The notes under the pieces are model-generated. The model did no database searches. It was not told the DNA's origin and saw nothing but the letters and a program-made list of their open reading frames with translations. A stretch of DNA of 64,000 nucleotides from Billgrantia azerbaijanica (lineage in GTDB: Bacteria; Pseudomonadota; Gammaproteobacteria; Pseudomonadales; Halomonadaceae). The stretch covers positions 1 through 64,000 of the forward strand of contig SBLD01000004.1 of the NCBI GenBank assembly GCA_004551485.1, written 5' to 3'. Made by a program: the position numbers and the translations under genes. How positions within the stretch are numbered: the stretch's first letter is position 1; every line of letters begins with the position of its first letter. Below are positions 35,311 through 43,991 of this stretch, piece by piece.

Positions 35311-35668
35311 CACGCGGCGCCGAGCGGCGCGGTGGGGCCTCGTAGTGGGCCTCATCGTGGCAGGTCTGTTGCTGGGCTGCAGCGGTGAGGACCGGCCCGC
35401 CGAGGTGCCCTTGCCGGTGCTGGCCAACAATCCCGGGCCCCACGACGGCGAGCGGGTGGCGACCCAGGGCGTCGTGCGCCACTACGCGGAGCCGCTGCAC
35501 TACTGGATCGAGGACGAGGACCTGCACCGCGTCGAGATCCTGCCCCACGAGCGGATCGCCCCCTACCTGGGCGAGGCCGTGCGGGTGGTGGGGCGGTTCC
35601 GCTTCTCGCCCGAGAAGGGACGTCGGCTGACCCTCGAGCGCGTGGTGCCGCTCGCCGAAGCTGAGTGA
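35303..35668 (+). CDS. Small lipoprotein of unknown function
   Basis: A 121-residue protein with a lipoprotein signal: basic start (TRRRAARW), hydrophobic run and lipobox LLLGC, so Cys at about residue 28 is lipidated after cleavage. The mature part has a beta-rich pattern (VATQGVVRHYAEPLHYWI, VRVVGRFRF) that looks like a small OB-type fold, but I do not recognise a named family with confidence. It overlaps both neighbours, the upstream by 8 and the downstream by 4 bases. Confidence 0.75.
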   Translation: MSDTRRRAARWGLVVGLIVAGLLLGCSGEDRPAEVPLPVLANNPGPHDGERVATQGVVRHYAEPLHYWIEDEDLHRVEILPHERIAPYLGEAVRVVGRFRFSPEKGRRLTLERVVPLAEAE

Positions 35669-36810
35669 GCATCGCCAAGGAGAGACGGGGCGGGCAAGGG
35701 AGGGCGGTAGTGGCGTGGTGGCGGCAGATCCCGCAGGTTCCTCCGGCCCAGGGGCGTATCGCGTCGATCGATCTGGCGCGTGGGGTGGCCATCGCGCTGA
35801 TGATCCTGAGCCACACGGTCAGCGGCCTGCTGGGTATCCGCGAGCTGCCCGACTGGGGCCTGGTGCCGGTCCACCTGCTCACCAAGTTCTCCTCGTCGCT
35901 GTTCATCACCGTGTTCGGCATCGCCCTGGCGGCGGCCTTTCTGCCCCGGACCGACGCACCGGACTGGCCGCGCCGGCGCCGCAAGCTGCTGCTGCGCGGG
36001 CTCGAGGTGCTGTTCTGGTACAAGGTGCTGACCGTCGTCGAGATGCTGCCGCTCTATGCCCCGCAGGACATCCTCGACACCCTGCTCTACCGGCGCTTCC
36101 CGATCTGGGTGGAGATCCTCGGCTTCTACGCCATCGCGCTGCTGTGGCTGCCCTGGGTGCTGCCGCTGTGGCGGCGCCTGCCACTCTGGTCGCGGTTGCT
36201 CGCTCCCCTTGCCGTGGCGCTGCTCTCCGGTTGGCTGGAGCGCCAGGTCGAGTTCTGGGGCAGCGAGCCGCTCAAGGCGATCCTCGTCGAGGATGACGAC
36301 CACTACGCCTGGGGGCAGCTCGCCCGCCTGCCGCTGGTGATGGTCGGGCTGCTGATCGGCGAGGCGCTGCTGCGCACCCCCGACCCGCCGGGACGGCGCC
36401 GCCTGGTGCTGGCGCTGACCGGGGCGGGCGGGGCGCTGCTGGCGGGGTTCGTGGCGCTGTCGCTGCCCGGGCTCGGCGCGGCGTTGGTGGCGGTGGCCGG
36501 CAACGTCGGCAAGCACCCGCCGGAACTCGCCTTCATGCTGTTCAGCCTGGGCGGGGCCCTGGTGATCCTGGCGCTCTGCCTGCTGGGCGGTGGGCGGGCG
36601 GCGGTCGCCCTGCGCCCGCTCACCGTCGTCGGCTCCGATGCGCTGATGGCCTTCATCTTCCATATCGTGGCGATCTTCCTGGTGCTGCGCTTCCTGCTCG
36701 GTGCCTGGCAGGTCTATACCTACCCGCAGGTGCTGGGCATCGCCCTGGCGCTGATCCTGGCCACGGCCGGCTGGATCGCCCTGGTTCGCTGGATACGGGA
36801 GCACAAGTGA
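35665..36810 (+). CDS. DUF1624/heparan-acetyltransferase-like membrane protein
   Basis: A 381-residue inner-membrane protein with about ten hydrophobic segments. It has the family start RIASIDLARGVAIALMILSHTVSG, shown here by its core IDLARG and the membrane His in LSH. It belongs with DUF1624/DUF418-type acyltransferase-like proteins. It starts with a GTG that overlaps the lipoprotein stop (GTGA). The role is unknown; a task in envelope modification is likely from its neighbours. Confidence 0.78.
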   Translation: MSIAKERRGGQGRAVVAWWRQIPQVPPAQGRIASIDLARGVAIALMILSHTVSGLLGIRELPDWGLVPVHLLTKFSSSLFITVFGIALAAAFLPRTDAPDWPRRRRKLLLRGLEVLFWYKVLTVVEMLPLYAPQDILDTLLYRRFPIWVEILGFYAIALLWLPWVLPLWRRLPLWSRLLAPLAVALLSGWLERQVEFWGSEPLKAILVEDDDHYAWGQLARLPLVMVGLLIGEALLRTPDPPGRRRLVLALTGAGGALLAGFVALSLPGLGAALVAVAGNVGKHPPELAFMLFSLGGALVILALCLLGGGRAAVALRPLTVVGSDALMAFIFHIVAIFLVLRFLLGAWQVYTYPQVLGIALALILATAGWIALVRWIREHK

Positions 36811-37901
36811 TGCGTGCACTCCTGCTCGTGCTGGTGCTGCTGCTCGCGCCGTCGGCGGCGTTGGCCGAGCCCGACTGGGCGGTACGCCTTGCCGCGCGGC
36901 TGGGCGCCCTGGAGTCGCGCCTCGACGGCGAGCTGGGGGTCGCGGTGCGCCCGCTCGACGGCGGCACGCACTTCGGTTGGCGGGCCGACGAGGCGTGGTA
37001 TCTGGCCTCGCTGGTCAAGGTGCCGGTGGCCATCGAGCTGATGGCGCGGGTCGAGGCGGGGACGCTCTCCCTCGATGAGCGGCTGGCGCTGCGCGCGGCG
37101 GACTACGTGGACGGCGCCGGCCCCACCAACTGGGCGCCGCCGGGCAGCGAACTGGCCCTGGGCGCGCTGCTCGAGGCGATGCTCACCGAGAGCGACAACA
37201 CGGCAACCGACCTGCTGATACGCCGTCTCGGCGTCGCCGCGGTCAATCGCCGGGCCCGCGCGCTGATCCCGCCGCGCCACGGTCCGCTGGGCCCGATCAC
37301 GCCGCTGGTCGAGGTGCGCCGGCACCTCTACCGGCAGCTGCACCCGCGCGCCGCGGCGCTCACCGGCCTCGACTTCATCGAGCTGCACAAGCAGGAGAGC
37401 GACGCCGACCGGCTCACCTGGCTGGTCGAGCGCCTCGACCTCGCGCCCGCCGCGCTGCACCGGCCGTCGCTCGACGCCGCCTTCGACGCCTACTACGCCA
37501 GCGGCCTCAACAGCGGCCGGCTCGACGCCATGGCCGAGCTGCTCGCCGCCCTCGGCGAGGGGCGGGCGCTGGGCAAAGCCGCCACCGGGCGGCTGTTGGC
37601 GGTGATGGCGCGCACCCGCCGCGGCGAGCGGCGCCTCGAGGCCGGCTTCGGGCCGGGGATTCGCTTCGCCCACAAGACCGGCACCCAGCGCCGGCGCGCC
37701 TGCGATGCCGGTATCGCCTCCCGCCAAGCGGGCGACGACCGGCAGCGGGTGGCGATCGTCGCCTGCGTGCGCGGTGCGGCCGAGGCCCGGGCCGAGCGCG
37801 CCCTGGCGGCGGTCGGGAGGGCGCTTCGCGAGACGCTGTTCGCCACGCCCACCGGCGCGGCTCACGGCTCCGGGCGGGCGGCCAGCCAGTCGCGGAAGTA
37901 G
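36810..37901 (+). CDS. Exported class A beta-lactamase-like serine hydrolase
   Basis: A 363-residue periplasmic hydrolase with a signal peptide ending ALA at about residue 19. The serine-hydrolase motifs are complete: Ser67-x-x-Lys70 (ASLVKVP), SDN at 128-130 and KTG at 289-291. It is larger than a true class A enzyme (about 290), and I cannot point to the omega-loop Glu166 with certainty, so it may be a D-Ala-D-Ala peptidase-like or accessory hydrolase instead of a resistance enzyme. Start ATG 36810 overlaps the previous stop (TGATG). Its last 40 bases overlap the convergent receptor gene. Confidence 0.83.
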   Translation: MRALLLVLVLLLAPSAALAEPDWAVRLAARLGALESRLDGELGVAVRPLDGGTHFGWRADEAWYLASLVKVPVAIELMARVEAGTLSLDERLALRAADYVDGAGPTNWAPPGSELALGALLEAMLTESDNTATDLLIRRLGVAAVNRRARALIPPRHGPLGPITPLVEVRRHLYRQLHPRAAALTGLDFIELHKQESDADRLTWLVERLDLAPAALHRPSLDAAFDAYYASGLNSGRLDAMAELLAALGEGRALGKAATGRLLAVMARTRRGERRLEAGFGPGIRFAHKTGTQRRRACDAGIASRQAGDDRQRVAIVACVRGAAEARAERALAAVGRALRETLFATPTGAAHGSGRAASQSRK

Positions 37902-38980
37902 TCGCGGATCCGTCCCAGGGTGCGGGCGTACCAGGCCTCGTCCTTGACGATGGCGCGCTCCGCGTTGAGCGGGTGGGTGGGGATGTGCAGGCGCATGTCC
38001 AGGCCGGTCTCGGGGTGGGTGGTGACCTGCCGGGTGGCGGAGCGGCGCGCCGGGCCGTAGGGGATGCGTCGCGCCAGCTCGGCGAGGCGCTCGGTGGTGG
38101 TGGTGAAGCGGATGAAGTCGCGCGCCGCCTCGGGGTGGCGGCTGCCGCGCGGGATCACCCAGGTCTCGTGCTCCTGCACCTGGCCGTCCCACAGGATCTC
38201 GATGGGCGCGTCGCGGTTGATCATGGCGTCGAAGAAGCGGCCGTTGTAGCCCGAGGCCATCACCACCTCGCCCGCGATGAGCATCTCGGGGGGCTCCTCG
38301 CCGCCCTCCCACCAGCGGATCTCGTCGAGGCTGTCCAGGCGGGCGAGCGCGAGCGCCAGTCCGCGCCGCGTGCTGAGCAGCCGGTAGAGCTCCTCATGCG
38401 GCACCCGGTAGGAGAGCAGGGCCCACTCCAGGTTGACCGCCGGGGTGCGCTGCAGGGCGCGCGGGCCGGGAAAGCGCCGCTGGTCGAAGAGGTCGGCGAT
38501 GCTGGTGGGGCGCTGGCCGGGAAAGGCGTCGCGGCGGTAGGCGACCACCGTGGCGAAGAGGGTGTGGGTGATGGCGCAGCGGCCGAAGGAGTCCGGCAGG
38601 AAGTCCTGCCGCGGCGGCGTGCCGTCCGGCGCTGGGGCCAGCAGCGCGGGGGAGAGTGGCTCGAGCAGGCCCTCCTCGCAGGCGGCCATGGCTTCGGTGC
38701 GCGTCATGTCGATGACGTCCCAGGGCACCTCGCCGCTGGCCACGGCGCGGCGCAGGGCGCCGAGGCCGCCGTCGTAGCGCGCCGCCTCGACGGGGATGCC
38801 GGTCGCCGCGGTGAAGGGCTCGAACCACGCCTCGCGCTGGGCGCGCTCGTAGGCGCCGCCCCAGCTCAGCACGGTCAGGGTGGGGGCGGTCTCCTGGCCG
38901 GCGCCGGGTGCTGCCAGGCCCAGGGTGAGCCCCAGCAGCAGGGCGCCGGCGACGCCGCGGTGTCGACTAGACGGTGCCAT
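37862..38980 (-). CDS. PotD-like periplasmic ABC receptor
   Basis: A 372-residue periplasmic receptor with a Sec signal ending near GAGQ. The start LTVLSWGGAYERAQREAWFEPF and the PWDVIDM segment are typical of spermidine/putrescine- or Fe-type family 1 receptors. The conserved EGGEEPPEMLIAGEVVMASGYNGRF is split by short motifs. No ATPase or permease gene is adjacent; instead a chloride-channel gene overlaps its start by 14 bases. The substrate is unknown. The 3' ends of this gene and the beta-lactamase-like gene overlap by 40 bases on opposite strands. Confidence 0.83.
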   Translation of the reverse strand: MAPSSRHRGVAGALLLGLTLGLAAPGAGQETAPTLTVLSWGGAYERAQREAWFEPFTAATGIPVEAARYDGGLGALRRAVASGEVPWDVIDMTRTEAMAACEEGLLEPLSPALLAPAPDGTPPRQDFLPDSFGRCAITHTLFATVVAYRRDAFPGQRPTSIADLFDQRRFPGPRALQRTPAVNLEWALLSYRVPHEELYRLLSTRRGLALALARLDSLDEIRWWEGGEEPPEMLIAGEVVMASGYNGRFFDAMINRDAPIEILWDGQVQEHETWVIPRGSRHPEAARDFIRFTTTTERLAELARRIPYGPARRSATRQVTTHPETGLDMRLHIPTHPLNAERAIVKDEAWYARTLGRIRDYFRDWLAARPEP

Positions 38981-40730
38981 GCTCCTCCCGGCGCAGTGCG
39001 TCGCTGTGGGCGAGGTAGGCGCGGGCGATGTGTGCCTCGAAGACCACGCCGAGGAAGGTTTCGCCGTCGGTCTCGTCGACCACCGGCAGCGCCTCGCCGG
39101 TGACCTCCTGGAGCGCCACCATGGCCGACCACAGCGAGGTGGCGGGGTGCAGCACCGGGCGCTCGCTGGTGGCGACCGCGCCGACCGTGGGCGGGCCGTC
39201 GCGCGCCGCGCGGGTCGCCTCCAGGTCGGCCAGGGTGACGCAGCCGCGGTAGCGGCCGCGCGCGTCGACGACGTACGCCTCGCCGTGGCGGGCCTGGCCG
39301 AGCCGGGCCATTGCCGCCGCGACCGGCGTGGTCGGCGACAGGGTCACGCAGTCGCGGGTCAGGTAGTCGCCCACCGGCGTGCCCTGCAGCAGGGCGCGCC
39401 CGCGCCCGGCGGAGAGGTCGAGGCCGCGGGCGCGGAGCTGGATGTCGAACAGCGAGCGGCCGAAGAGCTGGGCGGCGATGGGGCTGGCCAGCGTCACGCT
39501 GGCCAGGGCGGCGGTGGTCAGGGCATAGCTGCCGGTCAGCTCGAAGACGATCAGCAGGCTGGTCAGGGGCGCGCCGATCACCGGGGCGGTCACGGCCACC
39601 ATGCCGCACACGGCGTAGAACACGAAGGTATCGGCGGGCAGGGCGCCGAGCTCGCCCACCAGGCTGCCGCACAGCGCGCCGAACAGCGTGCCGATGACCA
39701 GCGCCGGGCTGAACACGCCGCCGCTGAAGCCCAGGCCCAGGCACAGCGCGGTGGCGGCGATCTTGAGCGCGAGCACCACGAGCAGCTCGCCGCTGCCGTA
39801 GGCGCCGGCGATGGTGGCGAAGCGCAGCGTCTCCTGGCCGATGCCGAGGATGTCGGGCACCCACAGGGCGGTGACCCCGAGCAGTGCGCCGGCGGCGGCC
39901 GGACGCAGGGTGGGGCCGAGCGGCAGGCGGCCGGCCAGGCGCGCGACGCCCAGGATGGCGCGCATGTAGGCGCCGGCCACCAGGGCGCCGAGCCCGCCGA
40001 TGGCGAGGAAGAGGGCGAACTCCCAGGGGTGCGGCACGGCGGTGTCGGTGACGTGGAAGAGGGCGCCGCGCGCCAGCACCTGGCTGGCGATCACGTGGCC
40101 GACGATGGCCGCCGCGGCGATCGGTGCGAAGGCGCGCAGGGCGTAGTGGCGCAGCACCACCTCGTGGGCGAAGACGATGCCCGCGAGCGGGGCATTGAAG
40201 GCCGTGGCGATGGCCGCGGCCACGCCGCAGGCGATGGTGATGTTGTCCTCCGAGCGGCCCAGGCGCAGCAGTCGCGTGCCCAGTGAGCCCAGCGTCGCGC
40301 CCAGGTGCACCAGGGGGCCGTACTGGCCCACCGAGGCGCCGGCACCCAGCGAGACCAGCGCAGAGAGCGCCGAGAGGCCGCCGGCACGTGCCGGCAGGCG
40401 GCCCCGCCGCGTCTGCACGGCGGCGATCACGTCGGCGGGGGTGTGGGGGCGCCCCTCGGGAATGCCCCGGTGCAGAAGGCCCACCACCAGGCCGCCCAGC
40501 GCCGGCACGGCGATGGTGGCGGCGAGCAGCAGGCCGGGGTGGTCGAACATCATGCGGCTGCGCGGCGAGATCAGCAGCGCCTCGTTGAGCCACAGCACCG
40601 CGCTCACGAAGCCGGCCGCGAGGAAGGCGGCCACGCCGCCGACCAGCGCTCCCAGCAGCACCAGCGCCAGGAAGCGCGCCATGCCCATCACGCCCCGCGT
40701 GGGCGCCTGGCTTGCGGGAAGCGTCTCCAT
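38967..40730 (-). CDS. CLC-family chloride channel/transporter with CBS domains
   Basis: A 587-residue CLC protein: membrane part to about residue 420 and two C-terminal CBS domains (~440-580). The Cl- path motifs are altered. The segment GKEGP/GREGP reads GQYGP at 135-139, with Tyr137 in place of the external gating glutamate, and GSGIP reads HRGIP at 87-91. FNAPLAG and GFSGGVFSPAL are kept. In well-known CLCs loss of that Glu uncouples H+ from Cl-, so a passive channel-like role is inferred. Other bacterial members of this clade may share the change. Start chosen at METLPAS. Confidence 0.87.
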   Translation of the reverse strand: METLPASQAPTRGVMGMARFLALVLLGALVGGVAAFLAAGFVSAVLWLNEALLISPRSRMMFDHPGLLLAATIAVPALGGLVVGLLHRGIPEGRPHTPADVIAAVQTRRGRLPARAGGLSALSALVSLGAGASVGQYGPLVHLGATLGSLGTRLLRLGRSEDNITIACGVAAAIATAFNAPLAGIVFAHEVVLRHYALRAFAPIAAAAIVGHVIASQVLARGALFHVTDTAVPHPWEFALFLAIGGLGALVAGAYMRAILGVARLAGRLPLGPTLRPAAAGALLGVTALWVPDILGIGQETLRFATIAGAYGSGELLVVLALKIAATALCLGLGFSGGVFSPALVIGTLFGALCGSLVGELGALPADTFVFYAVCGMVAVTAPVIGAPLTSLLIVFELTGSYALTTAALASVTLASPIAAQLFGRSLFDIQLRARGLDLSAGRGRALLQGTPVGDYLTRDCVTLSPTTPVAAAMARLGQARHGEAYVVDARGRYRGCVTLADLEATRAARDGPPTVGAVATSERPVLHPATSLWSAMVALQEVTGEALPVVDETDGETFLGVVFEAHIARAYLAHSDALRREEHGTV

Positions 40731-40831
40731 GTTCAAGGTGTAGGTGGGAAGCCGGGAGGGGGCAAGCGGTACGGCCAGGGCTATCACAGTGATGGATGTG
40801 TGCCTCTGACCACCGAAGGCGTGAAGCTGAG

Positions 40832-40928
40832 TGTGGGAGGCCGGCTCTGCCGGGCGAAGGCGCCGAAAGGCGCCCGGTTTGGGCAGCGCTGCGCGCTGCT
40901 TCACGAGCTGAAGCTCCCTCCCACGAAA
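40832..40928. repeat. REP-like palindromic element
   Basis: Between two minus-strand genes. It starts TGTGGGAGGCCGGCTC on the plus strand and ends, read on the minus strand, as TTCGTGGGAGGGAGC, two outward REP-type heads. Between them are the perfect GGCGCC-GAAA-GGCGCC hairpin and a GCAGCGC palindrome. The layout is that of a paired REP (BIME) as found in Pseudomonas and Halomonas genomes. It probably also affects the end of the YbaK-to-CLC transcript region. Confidence 0.6.
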
Positions 40929-40934
40929 TAACGC

Positions 40935-41405
40935 TCAGTGGTGACGGCTGAACTGGCCGTGGCGGCTGTCGCCCATCAGCCGTTCGAACTCGCGGCCGCT
41001 CATGTGCAACAGCGTCTCGTGGTCACCGGCATCGAAGTAGATGTCCGACTGCTGGCGCAGCATGTCGTCGATGTAGACCTGCAGCCCGTAGGCCTGGCCC
41101 ACCGGGATGGTGGCGCCCGGGTCGCAGTCGTTGAAGCGATGGACGACCTCGTCCTCGCTGGCGAGCTCGACCTTTTCGTTGAACAGCCGTGACAGCTCGT
41201 CGAGGTCGGCATCGCAGCTGCTCGGCAGCACGGCGAGGTGGTAGCCGGAATCGCCGTGCACCATCACGGCCTTGGCCAACTGGTCACCGGTGATGTGGAC
41301 CTGCTGGGCCAGACGGCTGGTGCTTACCTCACGCGGATGTTTGACCTCCTCGTAATCGATGTCACAGGCTCGTAGGTACTCCCGCAAGGTCATCGGGATG
41401 GCCAT
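40935..41405 (-). CDS. YbaK/EbsC-family aminoacyl-tRNA deacylase-like protein
   Basis: A 156-residue protein of the YbaK/ProRS-insertion family. These free-standing domains remove wrongly attached amino acids from tRNAs. Typical segments are YEEVKHPREVSTSRLAQ, AKAVMVH with the catalytic-core Lys, HLAVLPSSCDADLDELS and IPVGQAYGLQVYID. The protein starts MAIPMTLREYL. It is near, but oriented apart from, the C45 gene, with about 110 bases between. Confidence 0.87.
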   Translation of the reverse strand: MAIPMTLREYLRACDIDYEEVKHPREVSTSRLAQQVHITGDQLAKAVMVHGDSGYHLAVLPSSCDADLDELSRLFNEKVELASEDEVVHRFNDCDPGATIPVGQAYGLQVYIDDMLRQQSDIYFDAGDHETLLHMSGREFERLMGDSRHGQFSRHH

Positions 41406-41517
41406 GGCACCTGACTCCTTCGGCCACAGGGGCCGATGAACGATTGAGTGATGTGCCTCCCTTCAGGGTGTGCTCCTCATCACCAGCATAGCGTTAAAGG
41501 CCGGCTTGGACAGGGCA

Positions 41518-42555
41518 TCAGTTGGCGGCGGTGAACAGCGCCCGGTGGGTGCCGCGCCACGGCGTCACCTGGCCCGGGACGTGCACGGCCCAGTGGATGT
41601 CGTCGGGCCGCAGGCGGAAGCAGGCAGTGACCAGGGTGTTCTCGTCGTCGGGGTCGTCCGGGGCGCGGCGGAAAATCGGCAGGCCGTCGTCGCCTTCGTC
41701 GCCGAGGATCGCCAGGGGATCGCGCTCGCCCGCCGCGAGCAGTGCCTCGCCGCGGCGCTGGCGGTCGGCCGAGGAGCGGGTGATCACCTGGCCGGCGTCG
41801 CCGTCGGGGTGGTGCAGCGCATGGTTGGCGTGCAGCAGTGGCGCGGTGACCTCGCGGTGGCTGAGCCGGCCGCCGCCGATCTCCACGCTGGTCAGCTGCG
41901 GTTCGCCGAGCCGGGCGAGGCCGAAATGGAAGCCGGCGCTTGCCGGCGCGGCCGCGAGCAGGGCGAGGACCTCGGCCACCGAGCGGCAGGTGAGCATGAC
42001 GCGGCCCAGCACCATCCGGGGGATGTCCGGCGCGAGGCCGGTCAGGCGCAGGTTGTTGACGGTCTGCACCAGGCCGGCCTCGGTGAGGGCGAAAGTATGA
42101 CCCGGCAGGGAGCCGGGATAGCCGAACGACAGGAAGGCGGGCTGGTCGTCGGGGGCGGCGTGGACCAGGAAGGCCGTGCCGTCGAGGGCCGGCAGGCCAT
42201 CCTCGTTGTGGGCGAGGCAGGGCGTCGCGCCGGGCAGCAGCACGCTGGTGCAGCCATCCGGCACGCTGGCCAGCAGCTCGCCGCGACAGTGCCAGGCGAA
42301 CACCGCGTCGAACGGCAGCGCGAGCCCCTCGGCCAGGCCGTGGAGCTCCTCCATCACCCAGGGAAAGTGGCGGGCCGTGGCGGCGCGCATGCGCTCGACC
42401 GTGGGCGAGCGGGCGTGCGCCACGCTGGCCCGCCAGGCAGCGCTGCCCACCAGGACGTCATGCACGGTGGCCCGACCGTGGTGGCCCAGGACGAGGCCGA
42501 TGGCGTGGTGGCTGCCGCTGGCCGTGAGCCAGCCCAGCGGGGCGTTGGAGGGCAT
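41518..42555 (-). CDS. C45-family peptidase/acyltransferase-like Ntn hydrolase
   Basis: A 345-residue protein of the C45 (acyl-CoA:6-aminopenicillanic acid acyltransferase / carcinine hydrolase) family. The presumed nucleophile is the Cys in PDGCTSVLL, exposed by self-cleavage in studied relatives, followed by AHNEDG. The later TVNNLRLTG segment fits the fold. Such enzymes cut or form amide bonds in small molecules. The start at 42555 is backed by AGGAG 8 bases upstream. It is divergent from the gluconate operon. Confidence 0.83.
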   Translation of the reverse strand: MPSNAPLGWLTASGSHHAIGLVLGHHGRATVHDVLVGSAAWRASVAHARSPTVERMRAATARHFPWVMEELHGLAEGLALPFDAVFAWHCRGELLASVPDGCTSVLLPGATPCLAHNEDGLPALDGTAFLVHAAPDDQPAFLSFGYPGSLPGHTFALTEAGLVQTVNNLRLTGLAPDIPRMVLGRVMLTCRSVAEVLALLAAAPASAGFHFGLARLGEPQLTSVEIGGGRLSHREVTAPLLHANHALHHPDGDAGQVITRSSADRQRRGEALLAAGERDPLAILGDEGDDGLPIFRRAPDDPDDENTLVTACFRLRPDDIHWAVHVPGQVTPWRGTHRALFTAAN

Positions 42556-42681
42556 CGGGTGGCTCCTCGAGGAGATCGATGGGATCACTCTGCCGGCTGA
42601 GCGGCGCCGTGTCATGTCCGTTGTGGCTCGTGACGGGCGATGGGGTGGATAAGACCTTGGTCTAGGCAGGGCGCCAGTGCA

Positions 42682-42710
42682 TTGACAGCCTCGAGGGCGG
42701 GCACTACGTT
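42682..42710 (+). promoter_or_regulatory. Sigma-70-type promoter of the gluconate TRAP operon
   Basis: TTGACA at 42682-42687, a perfect -35, then 17 bases, then TACGTT at 42705-42710 as a -10. The operator at 42720-42733 starts within ten bases of the -10, so a bound repressor would block the polymerase. The operon's first gene starts at 42854. Confidence 0.65.
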
Positions 42711-42719
42711 CGAAGGGAA

Positions 42720-42733
42720 TGTTACCGGTAACA
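42720..42733. promoter_or_regulatory. GntR-type operator
   Basis: TGTTACCGGTAACA, a perfect 14-base palindrome centred on CG. It matches the known LacI-family GntR operator of E. coli gluconate genes. The regulator encoded at 46403 is a LacI-family GntR homologue, so it very probably binds here. Confidence 0.85.
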
Positions 42734-42853
42734 AACACCAGGACGGACATTCGACGGCCCCTTCCCTAGCCGGGCCACCGGGTGACCGGCGGCATCGCCG
42801 GGGCCCGCTCCGCAAGACGCTCAACAACAATCCGCTCGAAAGGAGATCACGCC

Positions 42854-43930
42854 ATGACAGCCCTCTGGCGCCGTACGCTCACCCTGGCCGGTGCGGCCAC
42901 GCTCTCGCTCGGCATGGCCCACGCCCAGACGCCGGACCTCTCCGACCCGCCCGCCATCGACGGCGAGGTGGTCGGCGACCATGGCTCGCATACCCTGCGC
43001 ATGGGCATCGGGCTGGCCGAGTCCTCCCCGCAGTATCTCTCCAGCCAGTATTTCGCCGATATCCTCGACAAGCGCACCGAGGGGCGCATCACCGTCAACG
43101 TCTTCCCCAACAGCCAACTGGGCGACGACGTGCAGATGATGGAGATGCTGCAGACCGGCACCCTGGACATGAGCTATCCCTCCTCCTCGCCGGCGACCAC
43201 CTATGTCGAGGAGCTGGCGGTGTTCGACCTGCCGTTCCTGCTGCCGACCCGCGAGGCGGCCGTCGCGGTGATGAACAGCGAGGTCGCGCAGGGGATGCTC
43301 GACGCCTTCGACGGCAGCGGCATCAAGGCGCTCACCTTCTCCGAGAACGGCTATCGCCAGCTCTCCAACAGCGTGCGCCCGGTGGAAACCCCGGAGGACG
43401 TGGGCGGCCTCGACGTCAGCGGCCTGACCATCCGCACCATGGAAAACCCGGTGCACCTCTCCATCTGGGAGACGCTGGGCGCCAACCCCACGCCGATGGC
43501 GTTCGGCGAGCTGTTCTCGGCCATGGAGCAGGGGGTGGTCGACGGCCAGGAGAACCCCTGGAGCACCATCCTCACCTCCAACTTTCACGAGGTGCAGGAC
43601 TACGGCTCCGAGACCCGCCACGTCTACACCCCGTTCATCATGATGATGTCCGAGCGCACCTGGGACCGCCTGGCGCCGGAGTACCAGGAGCTGGTCGTGG
43701 AGGCGGCGAAGAAGTCCGCGGAGTACGAGATCCAGCTCTCCGCGGAGTACGACGACTGGTCGCGCCAGCAGCTCGAGGAGCGCGGCATGCAGATCACGCG
43801 CCTCGACGACGGGCAGATCGCCGCCTTTCAGGAGGCCGTGCAGCCGGTCTACGACGAGTGGGGGCCGCGCATCGGCGAGGACCTGATCGCCGAGGTGCAG
43901 GCCGTCGTCGAAGAGACCACGAACGACTGA
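42854..43930 (+). CDS. dctP: TRAP transporter periplasmic receptor (DctP), likely gluconate
   Basis: A 358-residue DctP-family receptor with a Sec signal ending near AHAQT. Family features are MGIGLAESSPQYLSSQYFAD, VFPNSQLG, GLTIRTMENPVH and GVVDGQENP. The conserved Arg in IRTMENP contacts the carboxylate of the ligand. AGGAG stands before the ATG. Placement in an operon with gluconokinase and GntR-type repressor makes gluconate, or a related sugar acid, the likely ligand (inference). Confidence 0.9.
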   Translation: MTALWRRTLTLAGAATLSLGMAHAQTPDLSDPPAIDGEVVGDHGSHTLRMGIGLAESSPQYLSSQYFADILDKRTEGRITVNVFPNSQLGDDVQMMEMLQTGTLDMSYPSSSPATTYVEELAVFDLPFLLPTREAAVAVMNSEVAQGMLDAFDGSGIKALTFSENGYRQLSNSVRPVETPEDVGGLDVSGLTIRTMENPVHLSIWETLGANPTPMAFGELFSAMEQGVVDGQENPWSTILTSNFHEVQDYGSETRHVYTPFIMMMSERTWDRLAPEYQELVVEAAKKSAEYEIQLSAEYDDWSRQQLEERGMQITRLDDGQIAAFQEAVQPVYDEWGPRIGEDLIAEVQAVVEETTND

Positions 43931-43991
43931 TACCCCTCCCCACGCACAGGACGGGCCGGGGCGTGTCCCTGGCCCGCCATCGGAGTTCGGC

